This document shows, piece by piece, positions 43,779 through 53,509 of a stretch of DNA of 64,000 nt (position 1 is its first letter; each line of letters begins with the position of its first letter). Source of the DNA: Acidimicrobiales bacterium. GTDB taxonomy: Bacteria > Actinomycetota > Acidimicrobiia > Acidimicrobiales > VFJN01. The position numbers and the translations under genes are program-made. The notes beneath the pieces were generated by a model, which ran no database searches, was not told the origin of the DNA, and saw only the letters and a program-made list of their open reading frames with translations. Location of the stretch: NCBI GenBank assembly GCA_035316325.1, contig DATHJB010000040.1, positions 1 through 64,000 of the forward strand, given 5' to 3'.

Positions 43779-45488
43779 TCATCGTCCGGCCGATGGGCAG
43801 CCCTCGCACGGTGAGAGCTCGGGAGACAGGCCCTCGGGATAGGCCGACGTCGAGGGAACCTCCGCGACCGAGTCGGAGGGGTCGAAGAACGTCGGCTCCT
43901 CGGTGGGGAAGTCGCCGTAGCGGTACCGGGTGGCGCCGTCGAGGTACGTCCACTTCCCGGTGCCCACGAGCGACGGGATGACCTGGGTGCCGCCCTCGAG
44001 CTCCGGGTTCCACCACATGAGGTTCCGGTCGGCGCCGAGCACGGCGTACTCGTCGTAGGGAAGTCCCGTCGTGCGCCCGTACCCGGTGAGGAACCCGGTC
44101 GTGCCTTCGTCGGCTCCTCCCTGCGCCGGCACGCCGAAGAGGCCGTCACGGACCGTCTCGGCGTTGAGGTCCGGGCCGGCGTAGTGGATCGCCCCGTACA
44201 CGAAGGTCATCCAGAGGAGCCCCGGCGGGCCGTACACGCCCTGGTCGTCGCCCCAGTACCAGGCGAACGGGTCGGGCGCGGGCGGCACCGGGGTGCCGTC
44301 AGCGGGCTGGGCGGTCGCCGGAGGCAGGATGCCCATGCCGAAGGCGTGCTCCATCTGGTCGGCCTCGTTCTGGCGACCGAAGAGGTCGAAGTCCTGGAAC
44401 CCGAAGCCCGTGAAGATCCACTCGGGCTCGTAGCCCTGGGCCTCCGCGGCCGCCATCAGCGCGGTCACCACCGTCGGGCCGGTGTGGAGCACGACCGAGG
44501 TGACCCCGCCCGACTTGAGCTTCGTCACCATCGTCGTCGCCGCCTGCTGGGCGTCGGACGCGTCGGGGCCGGCCTCCAGCGACACGGCCATGGGCGTCGA
44601 GCCGTTCTCGTCGAGCAGGTCCTCGAGGAGACCGTCGTCCCAGTTGTCGGCCGGGTGGACGATGCCGAAGACCCGTTCCTCCGCCCGGAGCTCGTCGCCG
44701 GCGTACCGCGCCGGCCGGCCCGACAGGCTCTGGCCGAGGAAGCTCGCGAGCAGGTAGGTGCCGGCGGTGGGCGACTGCGACCCCCACCGGTAGGGCGCCT
44801 GCTCCGCCGCGTTGCCGTCCATGTAGCCGAGCACGACCACCTCGGCGTTGGCGACGGCGGCGGCGAAGAACGGCGCACCGGTGGTGAGGTTCGACCCGTC
44901 GATGACCATGAACGGCTCCAGGGCGAGGACCCGGACCGCGTCGGCACGCTGGGACGCCTCGTCGGGCCCTGAGGCCTCCACCACCGTGAACTCCGGGGTA
45001 CGACCCCAGGTCTGGAAGCTGTGGAGCTGCTCGATGGCGTGCCGGTAGGCGGCGTCGTAGTCGCGGATCATGTCGGCGTAGGAGGCCGCCTTGCCGGTGC
45101 GCTGGTCGGTGACCGCTTGGACCGCCCCCGTCGACGTCATGGACTCCTGCATCGTCTCGTTCGGCACGTACACCACGATCTCGACCATGGTGTCGGTGAC
45201 ACCCGGCGCGGTGGCGCCGCCGTTGTCGTCGCCGGTGTCCCACGGGTTGACGCAGAGGGGCCCTCCGTTCACGAAGAAGAAGCTGGTGCGCTTCGTCGCC
45301 GGGTCGCAGCCGGGTGAGCCGAGCGCTTCTTCCGACCCCATCTCGGCGCCGGTCTGCCCCGGTCTGGCGGTGCCCGGCGCACCGGTGTCGTCGGAGTCGG
45401 ATCCCGACCCGCACGCAGTGGCGAGCATTCCGGCGATGACTGCTCCCGCCAGCGCCGAGCGGCGCCGGGAGCGAGGTGTGAGCTTCAC
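43779..45488 (-). CDS. Branched-chain-amino-acid-type ABC substrate-binding lipoprotein
   Basis: A 569-residue periplasmic-binding-protein type 1 receptor, longer than typical LivK proteins (about 370-400 residues). Leader RRRSALAGAVIAGMLATACG gives the lipobox; a Gly/Ala/Thr linker follows. The body alternates helices and strands of the Leu/Ile/Val-binding fold (PFMVIDGSNLTTGAPFFAAA, VFGIVHPADNWDDGLLED, GVTSVVLHTGPTVVTALMAA). The start is GTG at 45488 after GGGGGGAC. It is divergent from, and presumably works with, the fused Liv-type transporter at 46124. The intervening region holds two palindromes. The ligand is probably not an amino acid given the catabolic context. Confidence 0.88.
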   Translation of the reverse strand: MKLTPRSRRRSALAGAVIAGMLATACGSGSDSDDTGAPGTARPGQTGAEMGSEEALGSPGCDPATKRTSFFFVNGGPLCVNPWDTGDDNGGATAPGVTDTMVEIVVYVPNETMQESMTSTGAVQAVTDQRTGKAASYADMIRDYDAAYRHAIEQLHSFQTWGRTPEFTVVEASGPDEASQRADAVRVLALEPFMVIDGSNLTTGAPFFAAAVANAEVVVLGYMDGNAAEQAPYRWGSQSPTAGTYLLASFLGQSLSGRPARYAGDELRAEERVFGIVHPADNWDDGLLEDLLDENGSTPMAVSLEAGPDASDAQQAATTMVTKLKSGGVTSVVLHTGPTVVTALMAAAEAQGYEPEWIFTGFGFQDFDLFGRQNEADQMEHAFGMGILPPATAQPADGTPVPPAPDPFAWYWGDDQGVYGPPGLLWMTFVYGAIHYAGPDLNAETVRDGLFGVPAQGGADEGTTGFLTGYGRTTGLPYDEYAVLGADRNLMWWNPELEGGTQVIPSLVGTGKWTYLDGATRYRYGDFPTEEPTFFDPSDSVAEVPSTSAYPEGLSPELSPCEGCPSAGR

Positions 45489-45534
45489 GTTCGTCGTCCC
45501 CCCAAGGACCGGCCGTGGGTGCGGCCGCCGCTAC

Positions 45535-45548
45535 ATAGTGCTCACTAT
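45535..45548. promoter_or_regulatory. Palindrome ATAGTG-CT-CACTAT in divergent promoter
   Basis: A perfect 6-bp inverted repeat in an AT-rich patch between the divergent genes at 45488 (-) and 45630 (+). It lies four bases from the TAGCC-N3-GCTAAC site and could be a second operator or overlap a -10 box (TATAGT on the minus strand). Confidence 0.55.
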
Positions 45549-45551
45549 ACA

Positions 45552-45565
45552 TAGCCTATGCTAAC
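45552..45565. promoter_or_regulatory. Predicted MarR operator TAGCC-TAT-GCTAAC
   Basis: TAGCCTATGCTAAC, containing the palindrome TAGC-N4-GCTA, matches the site at 53979-53992 in 11 of 14 positions with the three differences confined to the spacer. It lies in the divergent promoter for the binding protein and the fused transporter genes. Confidence 0.6.
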
Positions 45566-45629
45566 TAAATTGTCGACGCCGTGACCGTTGGATCGTGGAT
45601 CGGCGAGGGTGACAGGGGAGGGGGGACAC

Positions 45630-46127
45630 GTGGTCGTTGGCCACCGACGAGGGTCGGCGCTCGCCGTCGTTGCGGGCGTCGTCGCCATGGGCTCGGGCGT
45701 CGTCGCCGTGGGGTGCGGCATGCCGCAGCCCGACACCGCCGCGTGCGAGGTGCCGCCCACGAGCGTGGTGGGCGCGATCAGCACACGGCTGCACGCCGAC
45801 GGTGGGCTTCGCAACGCCCGCCAGGTGACCGATCGCGGTGACCGCGTCACGTTCGTCAGCGCCGAGCTGCACCTGCGCGAAGACGACGCCGACACGCAGG
45901 GCGACGTGCTCACCTGGGTGGTGCGGGACGGCGAGACGATCGAGGCCGTCGACGAGCACGCGCGGCGCGAGTCGTCGTGGGCGCGCTCGGGCTACCACGT
46001 CGGGCGGGCCGCGGCCATCGAGTCGCGGGGGTGCGCGGACCTCCTCCGCGGCGACGACGGCTCGAGCGACTGCGACCGGACCGATGGTGGCGTCGCCCCT
46101 CTCTGTGCGCTGGGAGACGACGGGTGA
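45630..46127 (+). CDS. Small predicted lipoprotein ahead of the fused transporter
   Basis: A protein of about 165 residues with a hydrophobic leader (ALAVVAGVVAMGSGVVAVGC) ending in a lipobox Cys, then a short domain with four more Cys that I cannot assign to a family. The start GTG at 45630 is the one with a strong ribosome binding site (GGGGAGGGGGG); earlier in-frame starts at 45588 and 45609 are less likely. Its stop overlaps the start of the fused Liv-type transporter (GTGA), so it is coupled to the importer and may be an accessory surface component. Confidence 0.65.
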   Translation: MVVGHRRGSALAVVAGVVAMGSGVVAVGCGMPQPDTAACEVPPTSVVGAISTRLHADGGLRNARQVTDRGDRVTFVSAELHLREDDADTQGDVLTWVVRDGETIEAVDEHARRESSWARSGYHVGRAAAIESRGCADLLRGDDGSSDCDRTDGGVAPLCALGDDG

Positions 46128-49100
46128 CCGCCTTGACGCTCGACCCGGCGTGGGGCGGGCGAGCGCGGCGTGCCGCCGGAACCGTCCTGGTGGTCGGGGC
46201 GCTCTACGGCGCCCTCCAGCTCGTCTGGCCGACACCGGTCGGCGTCGCCCTCAAGGGGATGGTCCTCGGATCCCTCACCGGCCTCATCGCCTTCGGCCTG
46301 GCGTTGGTCTACCGCTCGAACCGGATCGTGAACTTCGCGCAGGCCGATCTCGGCGTCGTCCCGGCGAGCCTGTTCGTGAGCCTCGTCAACCAGTGGCGCT
46401 GGTCGTACTGGGCGGCGCTGCCGGTCGCCCTGGTGACCGGACCGGCCCTCGGGTTCGCCGTCGAACGGTTCGTCATCCGGCGGTTCAGCACGGCGCCGCG
46501 CCTCATCGTCGTCGTCGTCACCGTCGGCGTCGCCCAGATCCTCGTCGCCCTCGGCCTGGCGATCCCGTTCTGGATGGGGTCGATCCTCCCGGACACCCGC
46601 ATCGCACCGCCGTTCGGCTGGACCCTCGAGCTGCCACCGGTCGTGTTCGACGCGAACGACCTGCTCGCCGTGACCGCGAGCGTCGTGGCGATCGTCGGCC
46701 TGTTCGGGTTCCTCCGGTACACGAACATCGGCATCGCCATCCGTGCCAGTGCCGAGGACCGTGACCGGGCGTCGCTGCTGGGGATCAACGTCGGCCTGAC
46801 CCAGAACGTCGCCTGGGTGGTCGCCGCGCTGTTGTCGGCCGTCGCGGTGACCCTGCGCGCCGGTCTGGTGGGCGTACCCCTCGGCTCGGCGTTCGGGCCG
46901 TCGATCCTGGTGAGGGCGCTGGCGGCGGCCGTTCTCGCTCGCATGGAGCGGTTCGGGACGATGTTCGTCGCCGCGGGCATGCTCGGTGTGGTCGAGACGG
47001 CGATCCTGTGGAACACCGGGTCGTCGACGCTCGTCGATCCCGTCCTCTTCGTGATCGTGCTCGTGGGGCTGCTCGTGCAGCGCCGCGGGCGCGAGTCGCG
47101 GGTCGAGGACCAAGCCGCGTCGTCGTGGCAGGACGCGGCCGACGCGCGCCCGGTGCCCGCCGCGCTGGCTCGCCTGCCGGAGGTGCGGTTCGTGCGGTGG
47201 GCCGGCGTCGCCGGCGTCGTGGCCCTCCTCGTCGTCCTGCCGTCGACCATGGGTGCGGCGAAGGTGAACCTCGCCGCAGCCGTGGCCATCTACGCCATGA
47301 TCGCGGTGTCCCTCGTGCTGCTGACCGGGTGGTCGGGCGAGATCAGCCTCGGCCACATGGCCTTCGTCGCCGTCGGCGCGGCCGCGACCTCGATCGTGAA
47401 CGTCCACCGAGGCTGGGACCTGTCGATCTCGCTGCTGCTGTCCGGGCTCGTCGGCGCCGTCGCGTCGGTCGTCATCGGCCTCCCGGCCCTGCGGATCCGC
47501 GGGCTGTTCCTCGCGATGGCGACGCTGGCGTTCGCGGTGACGACGTCGTCCTACCTGCTCGACCGGGACCGCTTCGAGGTCCTGCCGGACAACATCGTCG
47601 AACAGGTGGAGCGGCTGCCGCTGTTCGGGCGGTTCGACATCGGCGACGAGACGACCTTCTACTACGTCTGCCTCGTCGTGCTCGGCCTCATGCTCCTGTC
47701 GGTCCGCGGCCTGCAGCGGTCGCGCATCGCCCGCGTCCTCGTGGCCGCCCGCGAGAACGGCCGCACCGCCCAGGCGTTCGGCGTCGACATCGGCCGGGCG
47801 AAGCTGACGGCCTTCGCGCTGTCGGGCTTCTACGCCTCGCTCGCCGGCGGGCTCCTCGCCTACCACCAACGTGCTCTCGGCGAGCAGATCTTCGCTCCGG
47901 CCGAGAGCATCCGCGTCCTGACGATGGTCGTGGTCGGCGGCCTCGGGTCGGTGCCCGGGGCCCTGCTCGGAGCGGTGTTCCTGAAGAGCACCGAGTGGTT
48001 CAACACCGTCGTCCCGGAGCAGTTCCGCACGGTGTTCACGTTCGCCGGCAGCGGCATCGGACTCCTGGGCGTCCTCATGTTCCTCCCCGGCGGCCTCGGG
48101 GGTGGCCTGCTCCGATGGCGCGATGCCTACCTGCGTCGGGTGGCGCGCCGGCGGGGCCTCGCCATCCGGGCACTGACCCACGACCCGACCGAGCCGGCGG
48201 GCCCGACGACCACGGACCGGGCGGTCAGGCGCCGCGACGCGGTCGCGGCCTGGCGGCCACCGCCGTCGCGGGCGCCACGCCACGTGCGGCGGTTCCTGCG
48301 CCGTGCGGCCCCCGAGCTCGACTACTTCAGCTTCCCCGAGCTGGCGCTCGGCGGACGGCAGCCCAACCTGCTCAGCCTCCGCTCGGTCGACGTCGCCTAC
48401 GGACAGGTCCAGGTCCTGTTCGGCGTCAACCTCGAAGTGGCGGAGGGCGAGACGATCGCGCTGCTCGGGACCAACGGCGCCGGCAAGTCGACGGTGCTCC
48501 GGGCGCTGTCGGGGCTCGTCAGCCCGACGCGGGGCTCGATCAGCTGGGAGGGCACCGACATCGCCGGCTACCCACCGCACCGCGTCGCGGCCCTCGGGCT
48601 CGCCCACGTTCCCGGCGGGCGCGGCATCTTCCCGACCTTGACGGTGAGCGAGCACCTGCGGCTCGCCGGCTGGCTCGACCGGCACGACCGTGCCGGTGTC
48701 GGGGAGCGCCGGGCCGAGGTGCTCGGGCTCTTCCCCGGCCTGGCCCAGCGGCTCGACGACCAGGCGGCCGCCCTCTCCGGCGGCCAGCAGCAGATGCTCG
48801 CGCTGGCGATGGCGTTCATGGCCCGGCCGCGGGTCCTGGTCATCGACGAGCTGTCGCTCGGGCTCGCACCGGTCGTCGTCGCCGAGCTGCTCGACGTGGT
48901 GCGGGACCTCCAACGGCGAGGGACGACGATCCTCCTGGTCGAGCAGTCGGTGAACCTGGCCCTCACGGTGGCCCACACCGCCTACTTCATGGAGAAGGGG
49001 GAGGTCCGCTTCCGGGGCCCGACCCACGAGCTGCTCGAACGGCCAGACATCCTGCGGTCGGTGTTCCTCGAGGGTGCGGTGGCGCCGGTCCCGGGTGCCT

Positions 49101-49963
49101 CGTCGCGGGCCGAGAGGCGGCGGCCCGCGACGACCGGGGTGGCCCCACTCGAGGTGCGCCACCTCGTCAAGCGGTTCGACGGCCTGCGGGCCATCGACGA
49201 CGTCAGCCTCCAGGTGGGCGAGGGGGAGATCCTCGGGATCGTCGGGCCGAACGGTGCCGGGAAGACCACCCTGTTCGACCTCGTCTCCGGGTTCCTGGCA
49301 CCGGACGAGGGGGCGATCGTGCTCGACGGGCGCGACGTGACCACGTTGCGCGCCGACCGTCGTGCCCGGCTCGGCCTCGCACGATCGTTCCAGGACGCCC
49401 GGCTGTTCGGGGCGCTGACGGTCCGCCAGGTGGTGACCACGGCACTCGACGGCCACCGCGGCACACGCGGTGCCGTGGCGGCGGCCCTCGACTGGCCCGG
49501 CCTACGGGCCGCCGACCGGCGTGCCGCAGCCCGAGTCGACGAGCTGCTCGAGCTGATGGGCCTCGCCGGCTATGCCGACTCGCTCATCGGGGAGCTGTCC
49601 ACCGGCACGAGGCGGGTCGTCGACCTGGCGTGCCAGGCCGGCCTGGCGCCGAAGGTGCTGCTCCTCGACGAGCCGTCCTCCGGCATCGCCCAGCGGGAGG
49701 CCGAGGCCCTGGGGCCTGTGCTCCTGCGCATACGGGAGCTCACCGGGGCGAGCATCCTGCTCATCGAGCACGACATGCCGCTCGTCAGCGGCGTCGCCGA
49801 CCGCCTGCTCGCCCTCGACCTCGGGCGGGTGGTGGTCGACGGCGACGCCGACGTCGTGCTGAACGACGAGCAGGTGGTGGCGTCCTACCTCGGATCGACC
49901 CGGGCCGTCGTCGCACGGTCGGGCCGCGCCGCCGGCGCGATCGGGGAGGTCGTCGGGCAATGA
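46124..49963 (+). CDS. Four-domain fused branched-chain-type ABC importer (LivH-LivM-LivF-LivG)
   Basis: One uninterrupted 1279-residue frame encodes everything except the binding protein. LivH-like permease: about residues 1-320 (GSLTGLIAFGLALVYRSNRI). LivM-like permease: 350-690 (SLVLLTGWSGEISLGHMAF, ALRIRGLFLAMATLAFAVT). LivF-like ATPase: 750-985, with GTNGAGKST, LSGGQQQ and LVIDELSLGL. LivG-like ATPase: 1005-1270, with GPNGAGKTT, signature LSTGTRR and LLLDEPSSGI, and ARSFQDARLF. A linker of about 60 residues joins membrane and ATPase halves. Normally these are four genes; two-domain fusions are commoner. The start GTG at 46124 overlaps the lipoprotein gene by four bases, and the end overlaps the exporter by four. 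It imports with the receptor at 43779. Confidence 0.9.
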   Translation: MTALTLDPAWGGRARRAAGTVLVVGALYGALQLVWPTPVGVALKGMVLGSLTGLIAFGLALVYRSNRIVNFAQADLGVVPASLFVSLVNQWRWSYWAALPVALVTGPALGFAVERFVIRRFSTAPRLIVVVVTVGVAQILVALGLAIPFWMGSILPDTRIAPPFGWTLELPPVVFDANDLLAVTASVVAIVGLFGFLRYTNIGIAIRASAEDRDRASLLGINVGLTQNVAWVVAALLSAVAVTLRAGLVGVPLGSAFGPSILVRALAAAVLARMERFGTMFVAAGMLGVVETAILWNTGSSTLVDPVLFVIVLVGLLVQRRGRESRVEDQAASSWQDAADARPVPAALARLPEVRFVRWAGVAGVVALLVVLPSTMGAAKVNLAAAVAIYAMIAVSLVLLTGWSGEISLGHMAFVAVGAAATSIVNVHRGWDLSISLLLSGLVGAVASVVIGLPALRIRGLFLAMATLAFAVTTSSYLLDRDRFEVLPDNIVEQVERLPLFGRFDIGDETTFYYVCLVVLGLMLLSVRGLQRSRIARVLVAARENGRTAQAFGVDIGRAKLTAFALSGFYASLAGGLLAYHQRALGEQIFAPAESIRVLTMVVVGGLGSVPGALLGAVFLKSTEWFNTVVPEQFRTVFTFAGSGIGLLGVLMFLPGGLGGGLLRWRDAYLRRVARRRGLAIRALTHDPTEPAGPTTTDRAVRRRDAVAAWRPPPSRAPRHVRRFLRRAAPELDYFSFPELALGGRQPNLLSLRSVDVAYGQVQVLFGVNLEVAEGETIALLGTNGAGKSTVLRALSGLVSPTRGSISWEGTDIAGYPPHRVAALGLAHVPGGRGIFPTLTVSEHLRLAGWLDRHDRAGVGERRAEVLGLFPGLAQRLDDQAAALSGGQQQMLALAMAFMARPRVLVIDELSLGLAPVVVAELLDVVRDLQRRGTTILLVEQSVNLALTVAHTAYFMEKGEVRFRGPTHELLERPDILRSVFLEGAVAPVPGASSRAERRRPATTGVAPLEVRHLVKRFDGLRAIDDVSLQVGEGEILGIVGPNGAGKTTLFDLVSGFLAPDEGAIVLDGRDVTTLRADRRARLGLARSFQDARLFGALTVRQVVTTALDGHRGTRGAVAAALDWPGLRAADRRAAARVDELLELMGLAGYADSLIGELSTGTRRVVDLACQAGLAPKVLLLDEPSSGIAQREAEALGPVLLRIRELTGASILLIEHDMPLVSGVADRLLALDLGRVVVDGDADVVLNDEQVVASYLGSTRAVVARSGRAAGAIGEVVGQ

Positions 49964-52900
49964 GGGCCCGTGGCTGGGTGGTTGCGGCGCGGTCCGTGCA
50001 TCGCAACGCCCGGACGTCGCTGTTCTGGGCGCTGCTCAGCCGACAGCGGCGCAACGTGAAGCTCGTCGTCGCCCTCACGCTCGTCGTCGCGGTCGCGGGC
50101 ATCATGGTCGCCAACCTCACGCGGGGCATGGTCGACCGCGGCATCGTCGACCAGGCGGTCCCGCTGTGGCCCTTCGTGCGGCGGGCCGTCCCGTGGGTGC
50201 TCGTCGGCGTCGCTGCCAGCATCGCGTCGGGCCTCATGCTCCAGCGGGTCGCTTACACGGTGGAGCTCGACATGCGCGTGTGGCTGTACACGCGCATCCA
50301 GACGGCCGAGCTGCGCAGGCTCGACGCCGTCGCCGGTGGCCAGCTGGTCACCCGCACGCTGACCGATCTCCAGCTCCTGCAGTCGGTTCTGGGGGTGCTT
50401 CCGCTCCTCGGCGCCCTGCTACCGGTGCTGGGGGCGCTGCTGGTGTTCATCACCATCCTGAGCCCGCCGATGGGCCTGCTCGGCATGGTCGTGCTCCCGG
50501 TCGACCTGTGGCTCATCGCCCGCTTCAAGGACCGGCTGCGGCAACTCAGCTGGGCCGACCTGAACCAGCGCGCGGAGGTCATGACCGCCATCGACGAGCC
50601 GGTGCGCGGCATCCGGGTGGTCCGCGCCTTCGGCCGGGAGGATCACGAGCGGCGCCGGCTGCACGCCGTGGCCGACCGCGCCTACCAGTTCGCGCTGGCG
50701 CGGGTGCGCCTTCTCGCCCGGTACGACATCGTCATCCGGGGCTTCCCCTACCTGATGCAGGGCGTGATCCTCCTCGCCGGTGCCCGCCTCGTCGCGGACG
50801 GCAGGCTCACGCTCGGTACGTTCCTCCTCGCGTTCCAGGCGGGCACCATCGTCATCCAGGTGGCGGCGCCGCTCGGCGACGTCGTGAGCGCGTGGCAGTA
50901 CGTCCGCAGTGCCCAGGACCGCCTGACGGAGATGCTCGCCCTGGGCAACGAGCCCCTGGCGGGCGGGCGATCGCTGCCCGGCCCTTCGCTCGGCCTCGGC
51001 CTCGACGGCGTGTCCGTCGAGCTCGGCGAGCGCGTCGTCCTCGACCAGCTCGACCTCGATGTCGCCCCGGGTGAGCTCGTCATGGTCGTCGGCGGGCCCG
51101 GGTCGGGGAAGTCGACGCTGGTCGCCGTCGCCGCGGGCCTGCTCGCCCCGACACGTGGCCGGGCGCTGCTCGAGGCCGTGCCGATGGACGAGCTCGACCC
51201 GGTGGAGCTGCGCCGGAGCGTCCGAGTCGTGACCGAGGAGCCCCTCCTCTTCGCGCTCTCGCTGCGGGACAACCTGACGATGGGAGCGGCGCCCGACGTC
51301 ACGGACCACGACATCCTCGCCGCGCTCGAGGCGGCCGGGGCCGAGGATGTCCCGGCGTCGCTCACCGGCGGCCTCGACGGTGCCGTCGGTGACCGCGGCC
51401 TCACCCTGTCGGGCGGCCAGCGCCAGCGCGTGGCGATGGCCCGGGCGCTGCTGGCGCGGCCGCGCCTGCTCGTCCTCGACGACGCCCTGTCGGCCGTCAA
51501 CCCGTCGCTCGAGATCGACGTCCTGCGCCGGGTGCGACGGTTCGCGCCCGACCTCGCGATCCTGCTCGTCACCCGGCGCGACGGCGCCAGGGCCGTGGCC
51601 GACGAGGTCCGCCGGCTGGCGAGCGGCGGGTCGCTGCACCACCTGCCGGGCGCCGCGGCCCCGCTCGCCGAGGTCCCGGCCCCGGTCGCCGAGCTGACGG
51701 GCGTCGGCCTGCACGACGTCGCTCCGTCGCTGCCCGAGGACGTCGTCGCCGACGAGAGGGAGCCGACGCTGCGCGCCGTGCTCCGGCGGTTCCGGGCGGT
51801 CGCCGCGCTCGCGTTCGTGGCGGTGCTGGCCCAGGCCCTCGCCGTGAGCTCGCCGGACATCCTGTTCGGCCGGGTCGTCGACCTCGTGGAGGAGAGCGAG
51901 GCAGCGGCGTACCGGTGGGCGTACGTGATGATGGCCATGGGTGCCGTGATCGGCGTGACCGGGTACGTCTTCCGTGTCTCCGCCGAGCGCTTCAACCAGG
52001 GCGTCATCCACCTGCTGCGCCGGAGGGTGTTCCACCGCCTCACCCGCCTCGGCATCGACTTCTACGACCGGGAGCAACCCGGTGAGGTGGCGGCCCGGGT
52101 GGTGAACGACCTCGACACGCTGCTCGTGTTCTTCCAGGGCCCGGGCTTCATCCTGGTGTCCAACATCGCCCGCGTCCTCGTGGCGATGGGCGCCATCCTC
52201 GTGATCGCACCCGCCACCGCGCCGGTCGTGATCGGCGGGGTGGTCGTCATCGTCGGTCTGACCGCGATCCAGCTCCCGTTGGCCATGCAGGCCAACGGTT
52301 GGGCCCGCGACGAGCTCGGTGTCGTGACGGCCAAGTTCGAGGAGGACTTCACGGCCCGGCACGAGATCCGTCACCTCGGGGCACTGGGCCTCCAGCTGCG
52401 GCGCTTCGTGCACGCGTGCTGGGAGCGCCGCCGCGCCCGCTGGTGGGTGGCGGTCGTGGCCAGTGCGTACACCTCCGTGATCGACGCGACCGGTCAGGTC
52501 CTGTCCCTGCTCGTGCTGTGGCGGGCGGGTGAGGAGGTGTTCGCCGGACGGTTGTCCACGGGTTCGGCGCTCACGGTCCAGCTCCTCGCCGTCGGCGGGA
52601 CACTTCCGCTCGGCACGATCGGCGGTCTGTACGCGCGGCTGCTCGAGGTCCGGGTCTCGTGGGACCGCGTGCGGGAGCCGTTCCGCGTGCGGGTCCTGCC
52701 CGTCGTCGCCGAGGGTGCGCCCCCGTGCCCGGCGATCGTGGGCCCGGTCGCCTTCGACCACGTCGACTTCGCCTACCCGCACGCGGGTCGGCAGGTCCTC
52801 GCCGACGTCTCCTTCACGATGCCGGCCGGTGGGGTAACGGCGCTCGTCGGCGTGACGGGTGCCGGGAAGTCCAGTGTCGCCAAGCTGCTGTCACGGACCT

Positions 52901-53469
52901 ACGACCCGGACGTCGGGCGGGTCGTCGTCTCCGGCCGCGACCTCCGCGACGTCGACCTCGCCGGCTACCGCAGCCGGATCGGCATCGTGCCCCAGGACGC
53001 GTTCCTGTTCCGCGGCACGGTCGCGTCGAACATCGCCTACGGCCGCCCCGACGCCAGCCGTGAGGACGTCGAGGCGTCGGCCGTCGCCGTAGGCGCCCAC
53101 GAGCTGCTCGTCGCCGGCCCGGACGGCTACGACCACACGGTGGAGGAGGAGGGGCGGAACCTCACCCACGCCCAGCGGCAGCTCATCGCGCTGGCCCGTG
53201 CCTGGCTGGCTCGGCCCGAGTTGCTCGTCCTGGACGAGGCGACGTCGTCGCTCGACGGCGACGTCGAGGGACGGGTCCTGGTTGCCGTCGCCTCCCTGGG
53301 GGTCACCACGTTGATGGTGACGCACCGGCACGAGGTGGCGGCGCGCGCCGACCACATCGTGGTGCTCGAGGGTGGGCGGGTCGCCACCAGGGGCGGGGCC
53401 GCCGAGGTTGCCGGTGAGCCCGCCTTCCGACGACTCTGGGCAGCGGACGATCTGCTCGCCAGCGGGTGA
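49960..53469 (+). CDS. Fused asymmetric ABC exporter (TMD-NBD-TMD-NBD)
   Basis: A 1169-residue full-length exporter made of two type IV half-transporters. Half 1: six-helix TMD, Walker A GGPGSGKST, intact LSGGQRQ, but Walker B LLVLDDALSAVN has Asp for the catalytic Glu, and the switch His is Arg (LLVTRRDG). Half 2: TMD, Walker A GVTGAGKSS, degenerate signature LTHAQRQ, intact Walker B LLVLDEATSSLD and switch His (VTHRHE). Thus one composite site (Walker 2 + signature 1) is complete and the other (Walker 1 + signature 2) is defective, exactly as in heterodimeric exporters of the TM287/288 type. The ATG overlaps the importer stop. Likely exports the substrate, a toxic intermediate or a lipid. 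Confidence 0.93.
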   Translation: MRARGWVVAARSVHRNARTSLFWALLSRQRRNVKLVVALTLVVAVAGIMVANLTRGMVDRGIVDQAVPLWPFVRRAVPWVLVGVAASIASGLMLQRVAYTVELDMRVWLYTRIQTAELRRLDAVAGGQLVTRTLTDLQLLQSVLGVLPLLGALLPVLGALLVFITILSPPMGLLGMVVLPVDLWLIARFKDRLRQLSWADLNQRAEVMTAIDEPVRGIRVVRAFGREDHERRRLHAVADRAYQFALARVRLLARYDIVIRGFPYLMQGVILLAGARLVADGRLTLGTFLLAFQAGTIVIQVAAPLGDVVSAWQYVRSAQDRLTEMLALGNEPLAGGRSLPGPSLGLGLDGVSVELGERVVLDQLDLDVAPGELVMVVGGPGSGKSTLVAVAAGLLAPTRGRALLEAVPMDELDPVELRRSVRVVTEEPLLFALSLRDNLTMGAAPDVTDHDILAALEAAGAEDVPASLTGGLDGAVGDRGLTLSGGQRQRVAMARALLARPRLLVLDDALSAVNPSLEIDVLRRVRRFAPDLAILLVTRRDGARAVADEVRRLASGGSLHHLPGAAAPLAEVPAPVAELTGVGLHDVAPSLPEDVVADEREPTLRAVLRRFRAVAALAFVAVLAQALAVSSPDILFGRVVDLVEESEAAAYRWAYVMMAMGAVIGVTGYVFRVSAERFNQGVIHLLRRRVFHRLTRLGIDFYDREQPGEVAARVVNDLDTLLVFFQGPGFILVSNIARVLVAMGAILVIAPATAPVVIGGVVVIVGLTAIQLPLAMQANGWARDELGVVTAKFEEDFTARHEIRHLGALGLQLRRFVHACWERRRARWWVAVVASAYTSVIDATGQVLSLLVLWRAGEEVFAGRLSTGSALTVQLLAVGGTLPLGTIGGLYARLLEVRVSWDRVREPFRVRVLPVVAEGAPPCPAIVGPVAFDHVDFAYPHAGRQVLADVSFTMPAGGVTALVGVTGAGKSSVAKLLSRTYDPDVGRVVVSGRDLRDVDLAGYRSRIGIVPQDAFLFRGTVASNIAYGRPDASREDVEASAVAVGAHELLVAGPDGYDHTVEEEGRNLTHAQRQLIALARAWLARPELLVLDEATSSLDGDVEGRVLVAVASLGVTTLMVTHRHEVAARADHIVVLEGGRVATRGGAAEVAGEPAFRRLWAADDLLASG

Positions 53470-53509
53470 GGTGCTCGTTCGGTGCGTCGGGATCAGTAGC
53501 GTCCGTGTG

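Noticed and set aside
45992-49456. Minus-strand open frame of 1154 codons
   Set aside because: Antisense shadow of the fused Liv-type transporter; Arg/His/Glu/Asp-rich translation without any fold signature.
47008-49959. N-terminal 984 codons of the open frame that ends in the ABC exporter
   Set aside because: This part is an out-of-frame reading of the Liv-type transporter gene; the exporter starts at the ATG at 49960.
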